DNA from: Dichetophora obliterata
Taxonomy: Eukaryota > Arthropoda > Insecta > Diptera > Sciomyzidae
Direction: 5' to 3'
Assembly: GCA_963920525.1 (NCBI GenBank)
Contig: OY986435.1
Coordinates: forward strand, 274,930,848 to 274,994,847
Length of the DNA stretch: 64,000 nt
How positions within the stretch are numbered: the first letter of the stretch is position 1; every line of letters starts with the position of its first letter. Below are positions 1 through 12,229 of this stretch, in pieces. Position numbers and translations under genes: made by a program. The notes under the pieces are model-generated. The model did not search any database. It saw nothing but the letters and a program-made list of their open reading frames with translations, and was not told where the DNA came from.

Positions 1-109
1 TTACCGTATTTTCTTAACAAAAACAGAGAACTTGCAAAAAAGCTGTGGAAGTTTAAGTCTATTTGCATGTGCATTAAGAAAAAACATAATATATTATTTT
101 TTATCAAAA

Positions 110-2129
110 ATGTCAATAATTTTAACTAATAAAGATTTATTTAATTGCTGGATTTCTGCTGTTCCAAGAGATAAATTTTTGATTTTAAAAAGTTTTGTTA
201 AAAACAAAATTGGTGAAAGACTGTTTAATGAAGCAACAATAGAAAACATTCAGATTTTTCAGATTAAATTAGATAGAAAGTGGAAGGAGTGCCACTATAA
301 CAAAAATTTGTTTATAAAAAAGTATGAAAACTGGTTAAGTGTCCAAAGTTTTATTATTCCTGATCCAGATGAAGTAAGTAAAAATAAAAAAAGTTTTTAC
401 ACAGTTTAAATAAATCTTCATATCTAAGCAACCTAGCACTAGTCGCGGAAGACCTAAAAAGGAGTTCCACTTGTTATCTGAACAAATGAAAAGAAGAAAG
501 GTTGCTGAAATAGTATCTGACTAAACTGAAGAAGAATTAGAATATGCATCAGATTTTGCGAGAAGAAAAGGCAGTATTAAAAAAGAAAGTGTTCTCTCAG
601 TACAGGTGGCATTGACAATTTATTTAGACTTGGATCTCTCGGAATTAAAGTATAATATTCTGCGCAAAACTGTCAATGAACATCATGAAAACTTCTTTCC
701 AAGCCTATATGCAATACAAAATTTTAAAAAGAATATAGTACCACCTGTAAAAGCTTCTGAAAACTCTGCAGAAGTGGAAGTAAAACCACTCATGCGAAAT
801 ACAGCTAAAAGTATATTTAAGCTTTGTGATGGCGAAGAGACTCCAGATAAAGTAACACTGATATGCAAATGGGGTATGGATGGCAGCTCGGGTCACAGCC
901 GATACAAGCAAAATTTTTCAACAGAAGATTTCAGCGATGAATTTATATTTTACATTGCATTTGTCCCAATCAAGTGAGTAAAAGTTTAAAAATTTAACTA
1001 TGTATATTTTAATGAAAAAACAATTATTTTTTGAATAAAAGGCGAATTGATTCGTCATCAAAGAAGCCTCTTTGGATAAACAAAAGCCCTTCTTCTATTC
1101 TTTTCTGCAGACCCATAAAAATTGTAATGGCTAAGGAAAATAGGACCTTAGTTATGCAAGAAAATAACGATATTAAAAAACAAATAACCGAATTAGAATG
1201 CGAAATATTGGAATTTAATGGGAAATCTGTAGAGGTTTCATATAAAATTAAATGTACAATGTACGGAAACAAATTCAGCTAGCAGATGCTTCATTTGTAA
1301 TGCAAGTCCAATTGAAATGAACAAAATAAATTTTACTAGATCTGCAAACACAGATTCTTATAAGTATGGACTCTTAACTCTTCACTGCTGGATTCGGTTT
1401 TTTGAATGTTTAATCCACATATCATATCGTTTGCCATTTAAAGCTTGGCGAGTAAGGCAAGAGAATCAAGCCATTTTTTCTGAAAATAAAAGCCGAATAC
1501 AAAGAGAATTCAGAGAGAGAATGGGCCTGCTTATAGATCACGTCAAACAAGGTTATGGCACAACTAATGACGGAAACACTGCTAGGAAATTCTTTGCCAA
1601 TTTTGATGTTTCTGCGGAAATTACTGGCCTTAATAAAGATTTAATATATAACTTCTCATTAATTTTGTGAATTTTGTCATGTGGAAGAAAAATTAAAATT
1701 GAAGAGTTTAGTAAACTTCTTATGGATACCAGGAACTTATACTTAAAGTGTTACAGTTGGTACTATATGCCCAGCTCTGTGCACAAAGTTTTAGTGCATG
1801 GATGCGAAGTAATGAAGTATTTCGATTTACCCATAGGTGAATTTTCTTTAGTTTTTCTAATTGAAATAAAATAATAAATAACGCAACCATTTTCTTTTGA
1901 AGGAAGTTTATCGGAAGAAGCATTGGAGGCTTCCCACAAAAATATTCGATATGCTCGTCTAAACCACACGAGAAAAAGCTATCGGGAGAATTCAAATAAG
2001 GATTTGATGACACACCTATTGATTTCAGCAGATCCTGAGTTATCATCAAAAAGAAATATTAAATTTAAAAACAACTTTAATAAGGAAGACTCTTATTTTA
2101 CCTTCTATATTGAAAGTGAGACAAACTAA
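110..2129 (+). pseudogene. RAG1/Transib-like transposase-family gene, four exons, broken
   Basis: Four exons can be read in one continuous order: 110-373, 429-973, 1042-1836 and 1903-2129. They are separated by GT-AG introns of 55, 68 and 66 nt. The start at 110 (MSIILTNKDLF) fits the usual short N-terminus of this arthropod family as I recall it. Motifs in order are a basic PSTSRGRPKK linker, KWGMDGSSGHSRYKQ, CRPIKIVMAKE, a CxxC pair (RCFIC), LHCWIRFFECLIHISYRLP, NDGNTARKFF, SSVHKVLVHGCEV and LPIGSLSEEALEASHK. That order parallels the RAG1 core (conserved SDG motif, zinc-binding CxxC, LHC segment, NGNFARK and a C-terminal glutamate), so I infer a DDE-type transposase descendant. I cannot place a full catalytic triad; the position matching the second RAG1 aspartate appears to be W. 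Breaks are an in-frame TAA at 522-524, an in-frame TGA at 1668-1670, and a frameshift or deletion near 1276-1290 just before the CxxC. No terminal inverted repeats were recognised, so it could be a dead host gene or a dead transposon. Confidence 0.6.
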
Positions 2130-4566
2130 GATCTCTTATAAATTTCATAATATTAAAAATTTTAGTTTCATTTGTTAAAAAAAATTGTTGATAACAACAT
2201 AAATAAGTATTTCTTTGCAAAAAAGTATTTTTTTAATATATGTTGGTAAAGATTTATATTTTGGGAAAAATTGCATAAAAAACTATATGTATATCTTTTA
2301 AACGAAAAAACATATTTCCAAACGGGGTCAAAATTAAAAAATTAAAGATTTAACAACTTAATATCTTTAATTTTTTTTTTTAATAAGTGTTTTTACTTAT
2401 TTTATTGTATTATTCCCTTTAAATCACAGAAATTTCGATATTTGACCTTTATTTCCAGCGAAAGTAATAGATCTACGTTTAATCTGATTTCATTTTTAAA
2501 ATCAGCGGTCATAAATTAATCAGCATGCAAAATTTCATAAAAATCGAATGGCTCCTTGTATTTATTCCTCACTTTTGTATGGGCTCAAAGTACTGTGCGG
2601 CGTTTTCTTCTTCGATCAGTTAGGTAAATTTGTAAATAGTAACTTGAAAAATTCAAGTTGTTATCACCATTCCGTACAAGGGCAGATTCATTTGTTTATG
2701 ATGAAGTATTTTTCAATTGCACGGAAAGTTTTTGATTCAGGCATATTTACCTTACTTAAATACTTAGAAAGTGCACAAATTAGACATACAAACTTAAACA
2801 TAAATTAAATTGAACAATTTTTGGGATTATGTCACCATTTTTTGAAATTTAACATTAAGGATTATGTTCCTTGAGGTTATGTGCCGGCACCAGTACCTCT
2901 TTTAAAAACATATAAAAATCGACTTAAATATAAAACTGTTTTTCGTGTATTTTTTTGAATTTTTTTAAGCTTTTTTTTACTAAAATTTAAATAATTTTAT
3001 TATTTCTAATGCGATTCTTACTATCAATATTTCGTTGCAAAGATTTTGAGTGCTTGCATTGATTCAAGGTCAGAATTGATTAAATTGTTACAGGCAGAAG
3101 CTAAAATATAAAATATAAAATACACACTAACTGAAAAAATAATGAAAATACATACTAATTAAAAAAAACAAATAGAAGTAATGTAGTTATTTTAATTTTG
3201 AAAGTCTTTATATGGAAATAAAATGAAACACTTATCAAAAATATGTATGAAAAACAGCATGTTTTTTAATCCAATTGCAAAAATTCAAAATTTGTTGATG
3301 CAGATTGGAAGAGATTTTTCCGTCTTATAATTTGTGACAGTTTATTTTTTAGAATTACTACACCAGACAATATATTTACGAAAAACATAATTTTTGGAGG
3401 CTATTTCGAAATGGTTTTGCTTACGGGCGGTTATCATTACAGCCAAACTATTTACGAATCGCCAAGGTTCATTTTTGATCGGTGGCATTGATAACTTTTT
3501 TTTTTGTATGGAGGCCGAGGCATCTTAACATATATGCATATGTGTGGCTGCAAATATTCGTTTATATATAAATACGATTCGTCTAATAATAATTCGTTTA
3601 GTTGCAATTTATCAATATAAAGTTTGTTTTTTCCAAGAGAGTATTAGAAGAATTCTTAGAGACAAATTGTTTAAAACGTATTTTAATAAAACGATTTGTA
3701 ATAAGACAAAATTTCAAGAATCGAACAAGTGTGTCCATCCTATTAATCCAACCCCTTCCCAGATTTTTTTCTGATCCAGCGCTGGGCTAAGATGACTCCT
3801 GTCCAGTTTCAGGCTCCCTTTCTTCATATTTCCAACAATTGTTACATAATTTTTTTTTAACTTTGTAACGCATGTTACAAATTTTTTAACGTTTATGTAA
3901 ATTATTAGATTGTTCTTATATTTACTCTTTTTTGACCTTTATATATAGCCTTGGGCTAAACATTATTTTAAAATACATTTCACATCCTATTTTCTTGCAA
4001 TTTTCATTATATTTTCACATTACTCAAGCCTACTTTATATTTTGTTGTACCTATAGACCTTGTTTTAATTCCCCTCAGATTTCTTTCATTAATAAACACA
4101 TCAATGTTAAAGCTAATTGCTTTTAACTAATTACGTCCTTTAGCCGTCGATCCCTCCTCCTCATCAGCATCAACCTCAACGTGCTTGAAATCACGTTAAT
4201 GAATTTTCAAGCATTTTAAACAGCCACTCAAACAAACACACTCGCCTACTTACACACAATGCTACACATCCATTGAAAAATGTGTGTTAGTATATTGTTT
4301 GGCTTGCTTGTCGTCGTCGTCATGTTTTCTAAGCTTATTCACATGCGCTTCGCTCCGTTGGACAAAACATTTTGTCGCCGAGACTAGGCCGCTGACTTTC
4401 TTTCAAAAGATTCGTTTTTTTTTTGTGCATTTTACAAGTTGCACGTTTTAAATGCTTGTTTTCCATGTTAAAATATTTTTTCGTTTTTTTTTTTTTGCTT
4501 TTTTGTCGGCCACTCTGCTTTGAAAAGGGTGCTGCACTTGGGCGACTTCTTAAGTGAGATGATTAT

Positions 4567-4616
4567 TGTTGATTGTTGTTGCTGTTGTTGCTGTTGTTGT
4601 TGTTGCACTTGTTGTT
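4567..4616 (+). repeat. TTG/CTG trinucleotide repeat
   Basis: About 50 bp of TTG units with interspersed CTG (GTTGTTGCTGTTGTTG). It would encode polyglutamine on the minus strand, but no open frame extends on either side, so I treat it as a simple repeat. Confidence 0.8.
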
Positions 4617-5999
4617 AAAACAGCCAAGTACCATAATGAATAACTTATTCGTGGTTGAAAACGGGAAACAGGGACCTGGCAAGTTTCTCTTATATAAGTG
4701 TTGTTCTTTTTTTTGTTGTGTTTGAATTTTTTGTAGGTGAATTTAAGCTTTTATAAAAAAATTAAAACATTTTCACACCTTTTAACTTAAAACTATGCAC
4801 ATTATAATGATGGATTTGAAGGCATTACGAGGAATGTAAGCTCTGTAAAGTAACAAGTTTCCAGTTGGGGCTAAACTTGCTCTTTTAGAACTTAAAGGCA
4901 GATTATTAGAAACAATGGACAACAAATTATGGTTTTTATCAAGTCATATATTTTGTGCCTGAAACAACACATTGTTGCAACAGTTAATTAAAGATTCCAA
5001 TTAGATTCAATGCCGAATGCAGTTATAAAGACAAAACCAGCATTGTATTATTAACTGTCAAACTTGTATCGGCTTATAATGGCAAAATATCTGTGTCGAT
5101 ATGCAATAACAGTTTAAGTCTGATTTCAAAGTTTCAACAAATCTCGATTTAAAAGTTTCAATTGCGATAAAAGTTATATTAAAGGGTATTTTGTTCTTGT
5201 GTCATAACTTTGGCTAAAATAATGCTGGAAGCTCCAGATTTTGTGTGTTTATAGTGCTATATGCGTGTAACACAACTGCATCAATAACTCAGTTTTATCT
5301 TAAGTCGACTTAAGCGATTATTGCTTATAGACACATATATATGAATATGAAATTTTGAATTTTGAATATAACTTTTGACTTTCATAGATTGACAAAGTGT
5401 GTTCTATTTCCTATCAAACATTCATACCGACAGATATAATACACTCACTCAAACATGAACTGAGTATCCCGGCACTACAATATGTCTCGTTACAAAGGCA
5501 ACATTTTTGTAGAATTTATTACTTATTTGTTCTATAATTTGTTTAATTGTTAGCCTAAGAATTATTTTGCAATTTTGCATTTAATTGCTGCACACAACTG
5601 TCTGCAGCACGTTTCGAATTAATTGATTTATATTGCAATATTTTCAAATTAAAATATTTATACAGTTTTAGTTTTAAAAAAGAGATTTTTTTTTATTTTG
5701 AAAGAACAAATAAATCATTAAATAAGTTTAAGGTTTTATTCATAAACCTCTTTTTGTGTGTACTGATTATATGGCAATAGACATGGAAAGTTATGACCCA
5801 TATAAAGGGAAACATTTGTCTACCTTCTGATATTAAACACCGAATGGCAAATAATAAATTGTCATTATTGATATGTTTTAAATAAAGTTCTTAATACTAA
5901 GAGAAAAACAAACTACTGCTGTATTTTTCTCTGTTACTTTTGTCTGACACACGGAGAGAAATAAGTTTATTCTATTGAGAAGTCACTTTTCAGCCAAAA

Positions 6000-6410
6000 A
6001 AAAAGCTTCGTACTACATACAAAAAAATTATTATATTCTACAAAGCTGTTTGTTCTTTTCAGCCTACGAACGACTTTGTGAATAATACAAATGACCGTTG
6101 GTACATTTTACAATGAAAAATTTGTATATTTTACCAACGCATTTGTTTCATCTACGAAAGATACGAACAAATATATGAACGCTGCTACACCGCTTTGTAT
6201 ATTATCAAACAACGTTCGTTCAATTCACAAATTTATACATTATAAAGTTTTACAAACTAGCGTTTGTAGAATCTAGAAAGTTACGAATTCAAAATTTTTT
6301 TCATACGGCCAACACTGCAAACGTTTGTACTACGTAAAACATTTGCACATTCTACGCATAGCCTCTGTTCCTATTTCTACAAAGATTTTATTCGTAATTT
6401 TATCCTAAAT
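6000..6410. repeat. TACGAA/TTCGTA-rich dispersed repeat
   Basis: Many short copies of ACGAA, TACGAA and TTTGTA occur in both orientations. The same composition recurs at 18770-18830 and 21450-22240, which here form the two flanks of a TA-bounded element. I infer a degraded relative of that element, but no clear termini are visible. Confidence 0.35.
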
Positions 6411-7147
6411 ATTTTTGGGTGTGCTCGATTCAAGAATATTTCAAATGAATTCAAATTTATTTCAATCGAGCATTAGAAAATAATTATAAGAAAAGAGCTT
6501 TTATTATGAGAGCATCACATTTCTAAAATCACTTTATTTGATGATTTCTTGGACCAAGAATTCAAGTAGCTAGTTTCAAGTAGACGGAACATAACTGCAA
6601 TTTAGACAATATCTTCTTATTACAATCAAACACTGAGATACATTAGGAAATAATATTTTTGTGTTTAGAAAATTACTTGATTGAGTAAAAAAGTGTGATT
6701 TTACTTGACTGAGTTCAAGACTTGTGAAAAAATTCGAAAATTTTTTAAAAATTAGCACACAAAACTGCATCTCATACTATAATTAATTACCTCTGTAAAA
6801 TATTTATATGTGCACGATTATTTTTTTATTTTTTCTCAATGGCTTATAACAATACAATTTTTTTGAGTTTGCCAATTTTTTGAAAGATGGAGTGGATTAG
6901 TCGAACAGAAAGTTCTTCTATTCCTCGTATTCGTAGTACCGTTAATCGAAAATAGTGTGAAATCTCGTGTGTTCAATAAAACATATTTATATGTGCACAA
7001 TTGCTTTTTTGTGTTTTAACTGCTGTAACGTAAAAATTACGAAATTTTGTTGATAACCTTAGTAATAAAAACCACAAACATAACGGTAATGAATTTTTGG
7101 AACAAAATATGAGCACATTTTAGAGTTATTCTATTTTTCAAATAAAA

Positions 7148-8050
7148 ATGCCACGTGAGACCATTTTATCTGAAGAAGATTGTTGAAATATAAAAAGCTA
7201 AAATGAAACCAGTATAAAAGTAGGTGCTATAGCTGCTAGGACAAATTGTCACCGAAACACCATAACCAATTTATTAAAAGACCCAGGCAACTATCAGAAA
7301 ATCCGTGATTGACCAACGGCGCAAAAGACGGATTCGACTTCTTTGGAATTAGCATTTGGATCTAGGGGTTATCAGAAGTAGAATCGAACAAATTTTGGAT
7401 GAAAATACCAACGTCAGTTATGAATTGCCCTACTCTCAACCCAGGCTTCTACCTGGGATTTTTTGTGAGAAAGAATTAGGGAATATCATATTAAGTGATG
7501 AAAACAGGTTGAACCTTGACGGTCCCGACGGTTGCTTGAAATACCGGCACAATTTACGATAGCCACGACAAATTAGGTATGCGCGTAACCATGGGCTCAT
7601 TGATGATTTCAGCCGGTTTCAGATACTTTGAAAGTCTCCCCTGTATCTTATTTCATGCAAATCGAATGCACAAATATATTTTGAGTTGTGAGATGATGTA
7701 TTTATTGAGTTCACATGCTATCAATACCAGGATAACTGGACTGTTCAGCAAGACAACGCACCAACAAATTCTTCCCGAGCCACAATTGACTTTCAATAAA
7801 TCTGAAATATACCCATACTGTAGTGACCTGCTGTTAGTCAGACTTGAATCCTATCGAAAACCTGTGGTGCCCAATCTTTCGGCCCAAGTTACTAAAAACG
7901 GGCGCCAGTTCGAGTCGATGAAGCATCTGAAAGCAGTTCTGTAAGATGAATGGCAAAAAATCGATGGCTCTATCCTCTGATCGTTGATGTACTTAATGCC
8001 TTTAACGTTTAACCAAGTCATATATAAGAAAGGAAGACATATTCTTTTAT
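7148..8050 (+). pseudogene. Tc1-like transposase, heavily frameshifted
   Basis: The relic begins MPRETILSEED, which resembles the helix-turn-helix start of Tc1-type transposases. It continues through AIAARTNCHRNTITNLLKDP, the second DNA-binding helix region. The three catalytic regions are visible in different frames: LSDENRLNLDGPDG (first aspartate codon at 7497-7499), QQDNAPTN (second at 7752-7754) and DLNPIENLW (third acidic region, 7841-7867). The end matches the Tc1 NGRQFESMKHLKAVL-x-DEWQKI region and IYKKGRH. Several stops and frameshifts separate these blocks, so it cannot make a protein. The family catalyses cut-and-paste transposition into TA sites. I did not find paired terminal repeats. 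The intact mariner at 8094 lies 44 bp beyond its readable end. Confidence 0.8.
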
Positions 8051-8093
8051 AAAATTTATACATATTTCTATTTTATTCCATAAAATCAATATA

Positions 8094-9381
8094 TTGGGGG
8101 TTGGAATTAGTTTTAAAGGTTTTCTAAGAGATGGCGTAACTATCAATAGATCGCATCGGGCACACCTGTGACTATATTCATTTCAAAGCACATTGTCTAA
8201 GCTTTATTTTTCAGTATGTGTCATTCCACTGAAGTGTAAACAACATATATTTTTTTCTCTGTGAACATGTCGACTTTCGTTCCAACAAAACGCAATTTGC
8301 GGGAAGGTTTACTTTTGTGCTTCCATTTGAAGAAAAAAGCGGTTGAAGCACAACGCACGCTTACTGAGGCTTACGGGGACTATGCTCCATCGATTTCTAC
8401 TTGTGAGTACTGGTTCCGTCGGTTTAAAAGTGGTGATTTTGATACGGAAGACAAAGAGCGTCCGGGCCAGCCGAAAAAGTTTGAAGATGAGGAATTGGAG
8501 GCTTTGCTCGATGAAGACCCGTGTCAAACCCTTCAAGAATTGTCAGAATCATTGGGAGTCGACTTATCAACGGTCGGCAAACGCTTGAAGGCCATGGGAA
8601 TGATTCAAAAGCAAGGAAATTGGGTGCCGTACCAGTTGAAGCCGAGAGACGTTGAACGGCGATTTTGCATGTGCGAACAACTGCTTCAACGGCATAAAAG
8701 GAAGAGTTTTTTGCATCGTATTGTCACTGGCGATGAAAAGTGGATCCATTACGATAATCCTAAGCGAAAAAAATCGTGGGGACCACCCGGCCATGCATCA
8801 ACATCGAGGGCCAAGCCGAATATTCATGGCGCCAAGCTTATGCTGTGTATTTGGTGGGATCAGAAGGGTGTCGTGTACTATGAGCTGCTAAAACCTAACG
8901 AAACCATCACTGGGGAACGCTACCAACAACAATTGATGCAATTGAGCCGAGCATTAAAGGTTAAACGGCCGGAATATGCCAAAAGACACGACAAAGTGGT
9001 TTTTCAACATGACAACGCACGGCCACATGTTGCAAGAACCGTCAAGGAAACGTTGGAGTCGCTGAATTGGGATGTGCTACCCCACCCGCCTTATAGCCCA
9101 GACATAGCCCCTTCCGACTACCACCTATTCAGATCGATGACGCATGGCTTGCCTGAGCATCGCTTCACTTCTTACGAGGATACCAAAAAATGGGTCGATT
9201 CGTGGATTGCCTCAAAAGACGAATCGTTCTTCCGGCGCGGAATCCATATGCTGCCAGAAAGATGGGAAAATGTTGTAGCTAACGATGGACAATACTTTGA
9301 ATAATATACATTGTACCGTTGTTTCTAAATAAATGCTCAAAAACCGAAAAAAAAACCTTTAAAATTAATTCCAACCCCCAA
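8094..9381 (+). mobile_element. mariner element, complete (copy 1)
   Basis: A 1288-bp element bounded by inverted repeats of about 28 bp. The left end starts TTGGGGGTTGGAATTAG and the reverse complement of the right end starts TTGGGGGTTGGAATTAA. It is flanked by TA on both sides (8092-8093 and 9382-9383), the target duplication expected for mariner. The single open frame fills 8267-9304, with AATAAA near 9328 before the right repeat. The subfamily may be the rosa type described from tephritids, but that rests on memory only. Confidence 0.93.
8267..9304 (+). CDS. mariner transposase, intact
   Basis: The frame encodes 345 residues from ATG at 8267 (MSTFVPTK), the usual mariner length. An upstream in-frame GTG at 8261 is not needed. 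Residues 1-110 hold two helix-turn-helix segments (YWFRRFKSGDF; LSTVGKRLKAMG). The linker WVPYQLKPRDVERRF starts at residue 119. The catalytic triad is D156 (VTGDEKW), D249 (QHDNARPH) and D284 (DIAPSDYHLF); 34 residues separate the last two, the D,D34D spacing that defines mariner. The enzyme would bind the terminal repeats and move the element by cut-and-paste into TA dinucleotides. No stop or frameshift is present. It differs from the copy at 39385 by about nine residues. The frame is visibly richer in G+C than its surroundings, consistent with a recently arrived element. Activity is not proven by sequence. Confidence 0.95.
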   Translation: MSTFVPTKRNLREGLLLCFHLKKKAVEAQRTLTEAYGDYAPSISTCEYWFRRFKSGDFDTEDKERPGQPKKFEDEELEALLDEDPCQTLQELSESLGVDLSTVGKRLKAMGMIQKQGNWVPYQLKPRDVERRFCMCEQLLQRHKRKSFLHRIVTGDEKWIHYDNPKRKKSWGPPGHASTSRAKPNIHGAKLMLCIWWDQKGVVYYELLKPNETITGERYQQQLMQLSRALKVKRPEYAKRHDKVVFQHDNARPHVARTVKETLESLNWDVLPHPPYSPDIAPSDYHLFRSMTHGLPEHRFTSYEDTKKWVDSWIASKDESFFRRGIHMLPERWENVVANDGQYFE

Positions 9382-9383
9382 TA

Positions 9384-10816
9384 AATTGGTTTTGCACGTG
9401 TAAATATTTTCTTTGAAATTTTTAAGTACATAATAATTTTTTTAATTACAAGTTTTTTAAATAAGCTGTATCTTGTTTTACATATAAATCCGTAATACTA
9501 TTTCAATAAAAAAAGAATATAAAAACAAATGAAACTATATTGGCTTAGAATTGCATTTGAAGTGTTGCACATATAATTATTTTACTGAGGTATCAACTTA
9601 TAAGATAGAAGAAGAAGTAATATTACAATAAAAATAAAGAAATAATATTACAGTAACATTATAAAATATATATTAAATATGTAATACATAAATAAAGAAA
9701 ATAACTTTCTAGTGTAGTAAATAATTTCTTATGTAAATGCAAATGCTTTCTTCAAGAAAATCATCAATTTCAATCAAATTTAAATTAATTTGAATCAAGA
9801 ATATTTTTCTGTTTTCTAAAAAAAAATATTCGCCCCCTTATGCGAAATGTTCTTATTATTAGAAAATTATTTACTTGAATCAAGCTGATTATAAACTCTT
9901 CAAGAAAACAATAAAGTAAGATAAAAGAAATATAAGCAAAATTTAAAAAAAGTTTCTTGAACTAATCTTATTTCTGGAACTAAGACACCTCATATTTTCA
10001 CGAAAGAAGAATACTAATGCTTAAATTGAAAATTTAATTCTTAGGTGAGAGCTAAATGCTCGATTTTTCTCTCCATGTAAAATAACTTTTTTTTTCTTTC
10101 TGTATATCTCTTTTCCATCTTTATAGTTTATGCGTTTCATCTTCTCCATGTATTAGAAAGATTCTAAAACTTTTCTGAGGAACGTTTGTGGTAAGCAAAT
10201 AACTCACAGTGGCGACATCTGGCATTTCTCGTTGCAAAAATTATAACTTCTGAACGAATTGAGATATCTCTATGATTTTTTTTTTGCTATGGACAGAAAA
10301 ATAATACAGTTTTTACTGCAGTTTTATTTTAATTAATTACAGGGTTGTTATGGTATTCATGGTCAAAGTTAGACTATTTAATAGATGTACAAATTAAGAA
10401 TGTGAAATTCTCCATATGAGTTTTTTTTTAGAAAGAAATTATGAAAACCATGAATTATGATTTATTTATGGTTTCTGAGAACAAATTCATAGTTAATTAA
10501 AATTTTTAAAGTTAAAAATTTTTTCTACACTGAAAAAATGTTTCCAAAACTTTAAAAAAACCGGAAATGCAACTCTTTCGATCTTCTGAACGAATAGAGG
10601 TTTCTTAATTTTTTTTTTTTATAGACTAAAAAATAAAACAGATCTAACATTTCAAATTTTCATTTAAATAGACCGCTAAGGAATTAGTTTTTGAAGGTAG
10701 GCTTTCTGAAGAGTTTTTCCTCGCATCTTGTTTGTCCTTATTTGCAGTATTTTGATCAAAACATTCTCCAATTCGTTTAAGAGTTTACGAAAGATTAAGG
10801 ATAAATTCCATACATT
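9384..10816. other. AT-rich non-coding stretch
   Basis: No gene was recognised. A motif (TTCTGAACGAAT followed by a T run and an A-rich segment) occurs near 10250 and again near 10585, suggesting an old local duplication. The rest is A/T-rich without coding character. Confidence 0.55.
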
Positions 10817-11113
10817 TCATTCATGCATGTAATGGAAATATTCCGAATTCATAATTGTCCTCATCTTCAATGTTCTAATTTTATGTTCTATGATTATAGC
10901 AGCTTCGTCATTAGTTTTAAAGTAGATTGGTTTAATAGTAGCAATTTGTTCTTTTATATTTTTAGCTGTGCTTGCTATCAATTCCGGAGATTCCTTCGCA
11001 TACTGAAACATTACGGGTTGGCAAAAATAAACTGATAAAGGTCGGGGATTTTTCCAGTGTTCAGCAGTTTCGCTCTTTAATCTCAGTTTAAAAACAAAAG
11101 TCATGAACATATT
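10817..11113 (-). pseudogene. Fragment of RAG1/Transib-like family gene
   Basis: The minus strand reads FVFKLRLKSETAEHW, then WKNPRPLSVYFCQPVMFQYA, then KESPELIASTAKNIKEQIATIKP. This matches the middle of the gene at 110-2129 (PLWINKSPSSILFCRPIK, MAKENRTLVMQENNDIKKQI), with the C-[RQ]-P motif and the following charged helix conserved. Only about 90 codons of the family can be followed. The DGSSG, CxxC and GNTARKFF motifs are absent on either side, so this is a separate, deeper decayed copy. Confidence 0.55.
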
Positions 11114-11149
11114 TGTATCACATTTTTTTTTTATTTTGTGAGATGATTG

Positions 11150-11425
11150 TTTGCTTGTGGCTGACGTGCGGAATGAAAACAGATGGAATGTTTTTTCAAT
11201 TGAAATAATTTTTCTGTTCAGTCGTCATCTCTCTGCAGACAATGGCAAACCTCAGAGAGTAAAAAGTGACATTTAAAGCTTTTTGAGAACATAAGCCGTT
11301 CGGAGTTGGCATTAAACTCGTAGGTCCAGTTCTCGATCATTTGTGTTCAAACATTTAATAACACACACAAGACAATTGATCAATAGAAGCTCGGTCAAAG
11401 TCCTTTCTAGGGCTGAAATGGCCAC
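11150..11425 (+). mobile_element. SINE copy (a), degraded head
   Basis: The body is read as CATCTCTCTGCAGACAATGG, CCGTTCGGAGTTGGCATTAA, CTCGTAGGTCCAGTTCTCGA, then AGCTCGGTCAAAG. The same order of blocks occurs at 44835-46090 and 58929-59100. The first 70 bp (GTGGCTGACGTGCGG ... AATGTTTTTT) align loosely to the tRNA-like head of the 44.8 kb copy. It encodes no protein, and such elements depend on LINE reverse transcriptase in trans. Confidence 0.65.
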
Positions 11426-12229
11426 TTTATTTTATTTATTTACTTTTTTGCTTGTACTCACTCTGTCCAGATAATCCATCGCAGCTCAACGAAGTCAGAT
11501 TTTGTGGAAGTATGCTTTGCTTTTGTTGATCCATACCTTCAATTTAGCTTTGAGCTGTATGATCCATCATATCTTGAACTTTCACCTTAATATTAAATAA
11601 TATTAAATAATAATATTCCTATTGCCCCAGATACGAACTACGTACGCACTCATTAGATGTCGAGTTTTTAACTTTTGTTTACCTGTGAAATTTCTGTATT
11701 CCTTTTGTAAAACTTGGACAATTTATTTATTTATTTTATTTTCTAATCAACATCTACATATGTACAATAATATCACCTCAATAACTTAGTTTTGAAATAC
11801 ATTTAAATAAGAATTGAGGAACAAATTACAATTTTTTATGACTTTTACAATTATTTATAAACAATTATTGAAGTTGATTACTACATTCTGTAATTCCAAG
11901 GGAATTAGTGTCGAATGCAGCTTTATAAAAGGTAAATATGTATAAGCAATATAATGCGATTAATTAAGTAAAAGGTATGAGTAAAAATAATAAATAAAGA
12001 GAAGGAAACAAAAATTTAAGAGACAGAAATTAGTTAAAAAAATAAACAATTTTATGTATCAAAAATAGTTCCAAGCGTTTATTGAATATATTAAAATAAA
12101 ACTTTATACTTTCACATCAAGAAGACTATTAACAGCTTCATAGTTTAATTGAAAAAGGCAGACTTTTAAATCGCTAATAAAATTATGTTTGCTTCCATGA
12201 TTTCTTATTATTATAGAGCCTGGGTACAA

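Larger units (their letters stand above)
2130..7147. other. AT-rich non-coding stretch
   Basis: No protein or RNA gene was recognised on either strand. The open frames here are short, and their translations are low-complexity and AT-driven. The sequence holds homopolymer A/T runs, a TTG-rich repeat at 4567-4616, and a TACGAA-rich block at about 6000-6410. The part at 4130-4700 is less AT-rich than its surroundings, but I see no supported exon. Confidence 0.6.

Noticed and set aside
4130..4700. Possible promoter or 5' exon in a less AT-rich stretch
   Set aside because: No open frame, splice signal set or known promoter motif could be supported.
8309..8891. Open frames on the opposite strand and in other frames within the mariner genes (also 39427-40009)
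   Set aside because: They occur identically in both mariner copies because they are shadows of the conserved transposase frame, and they match no protein family.
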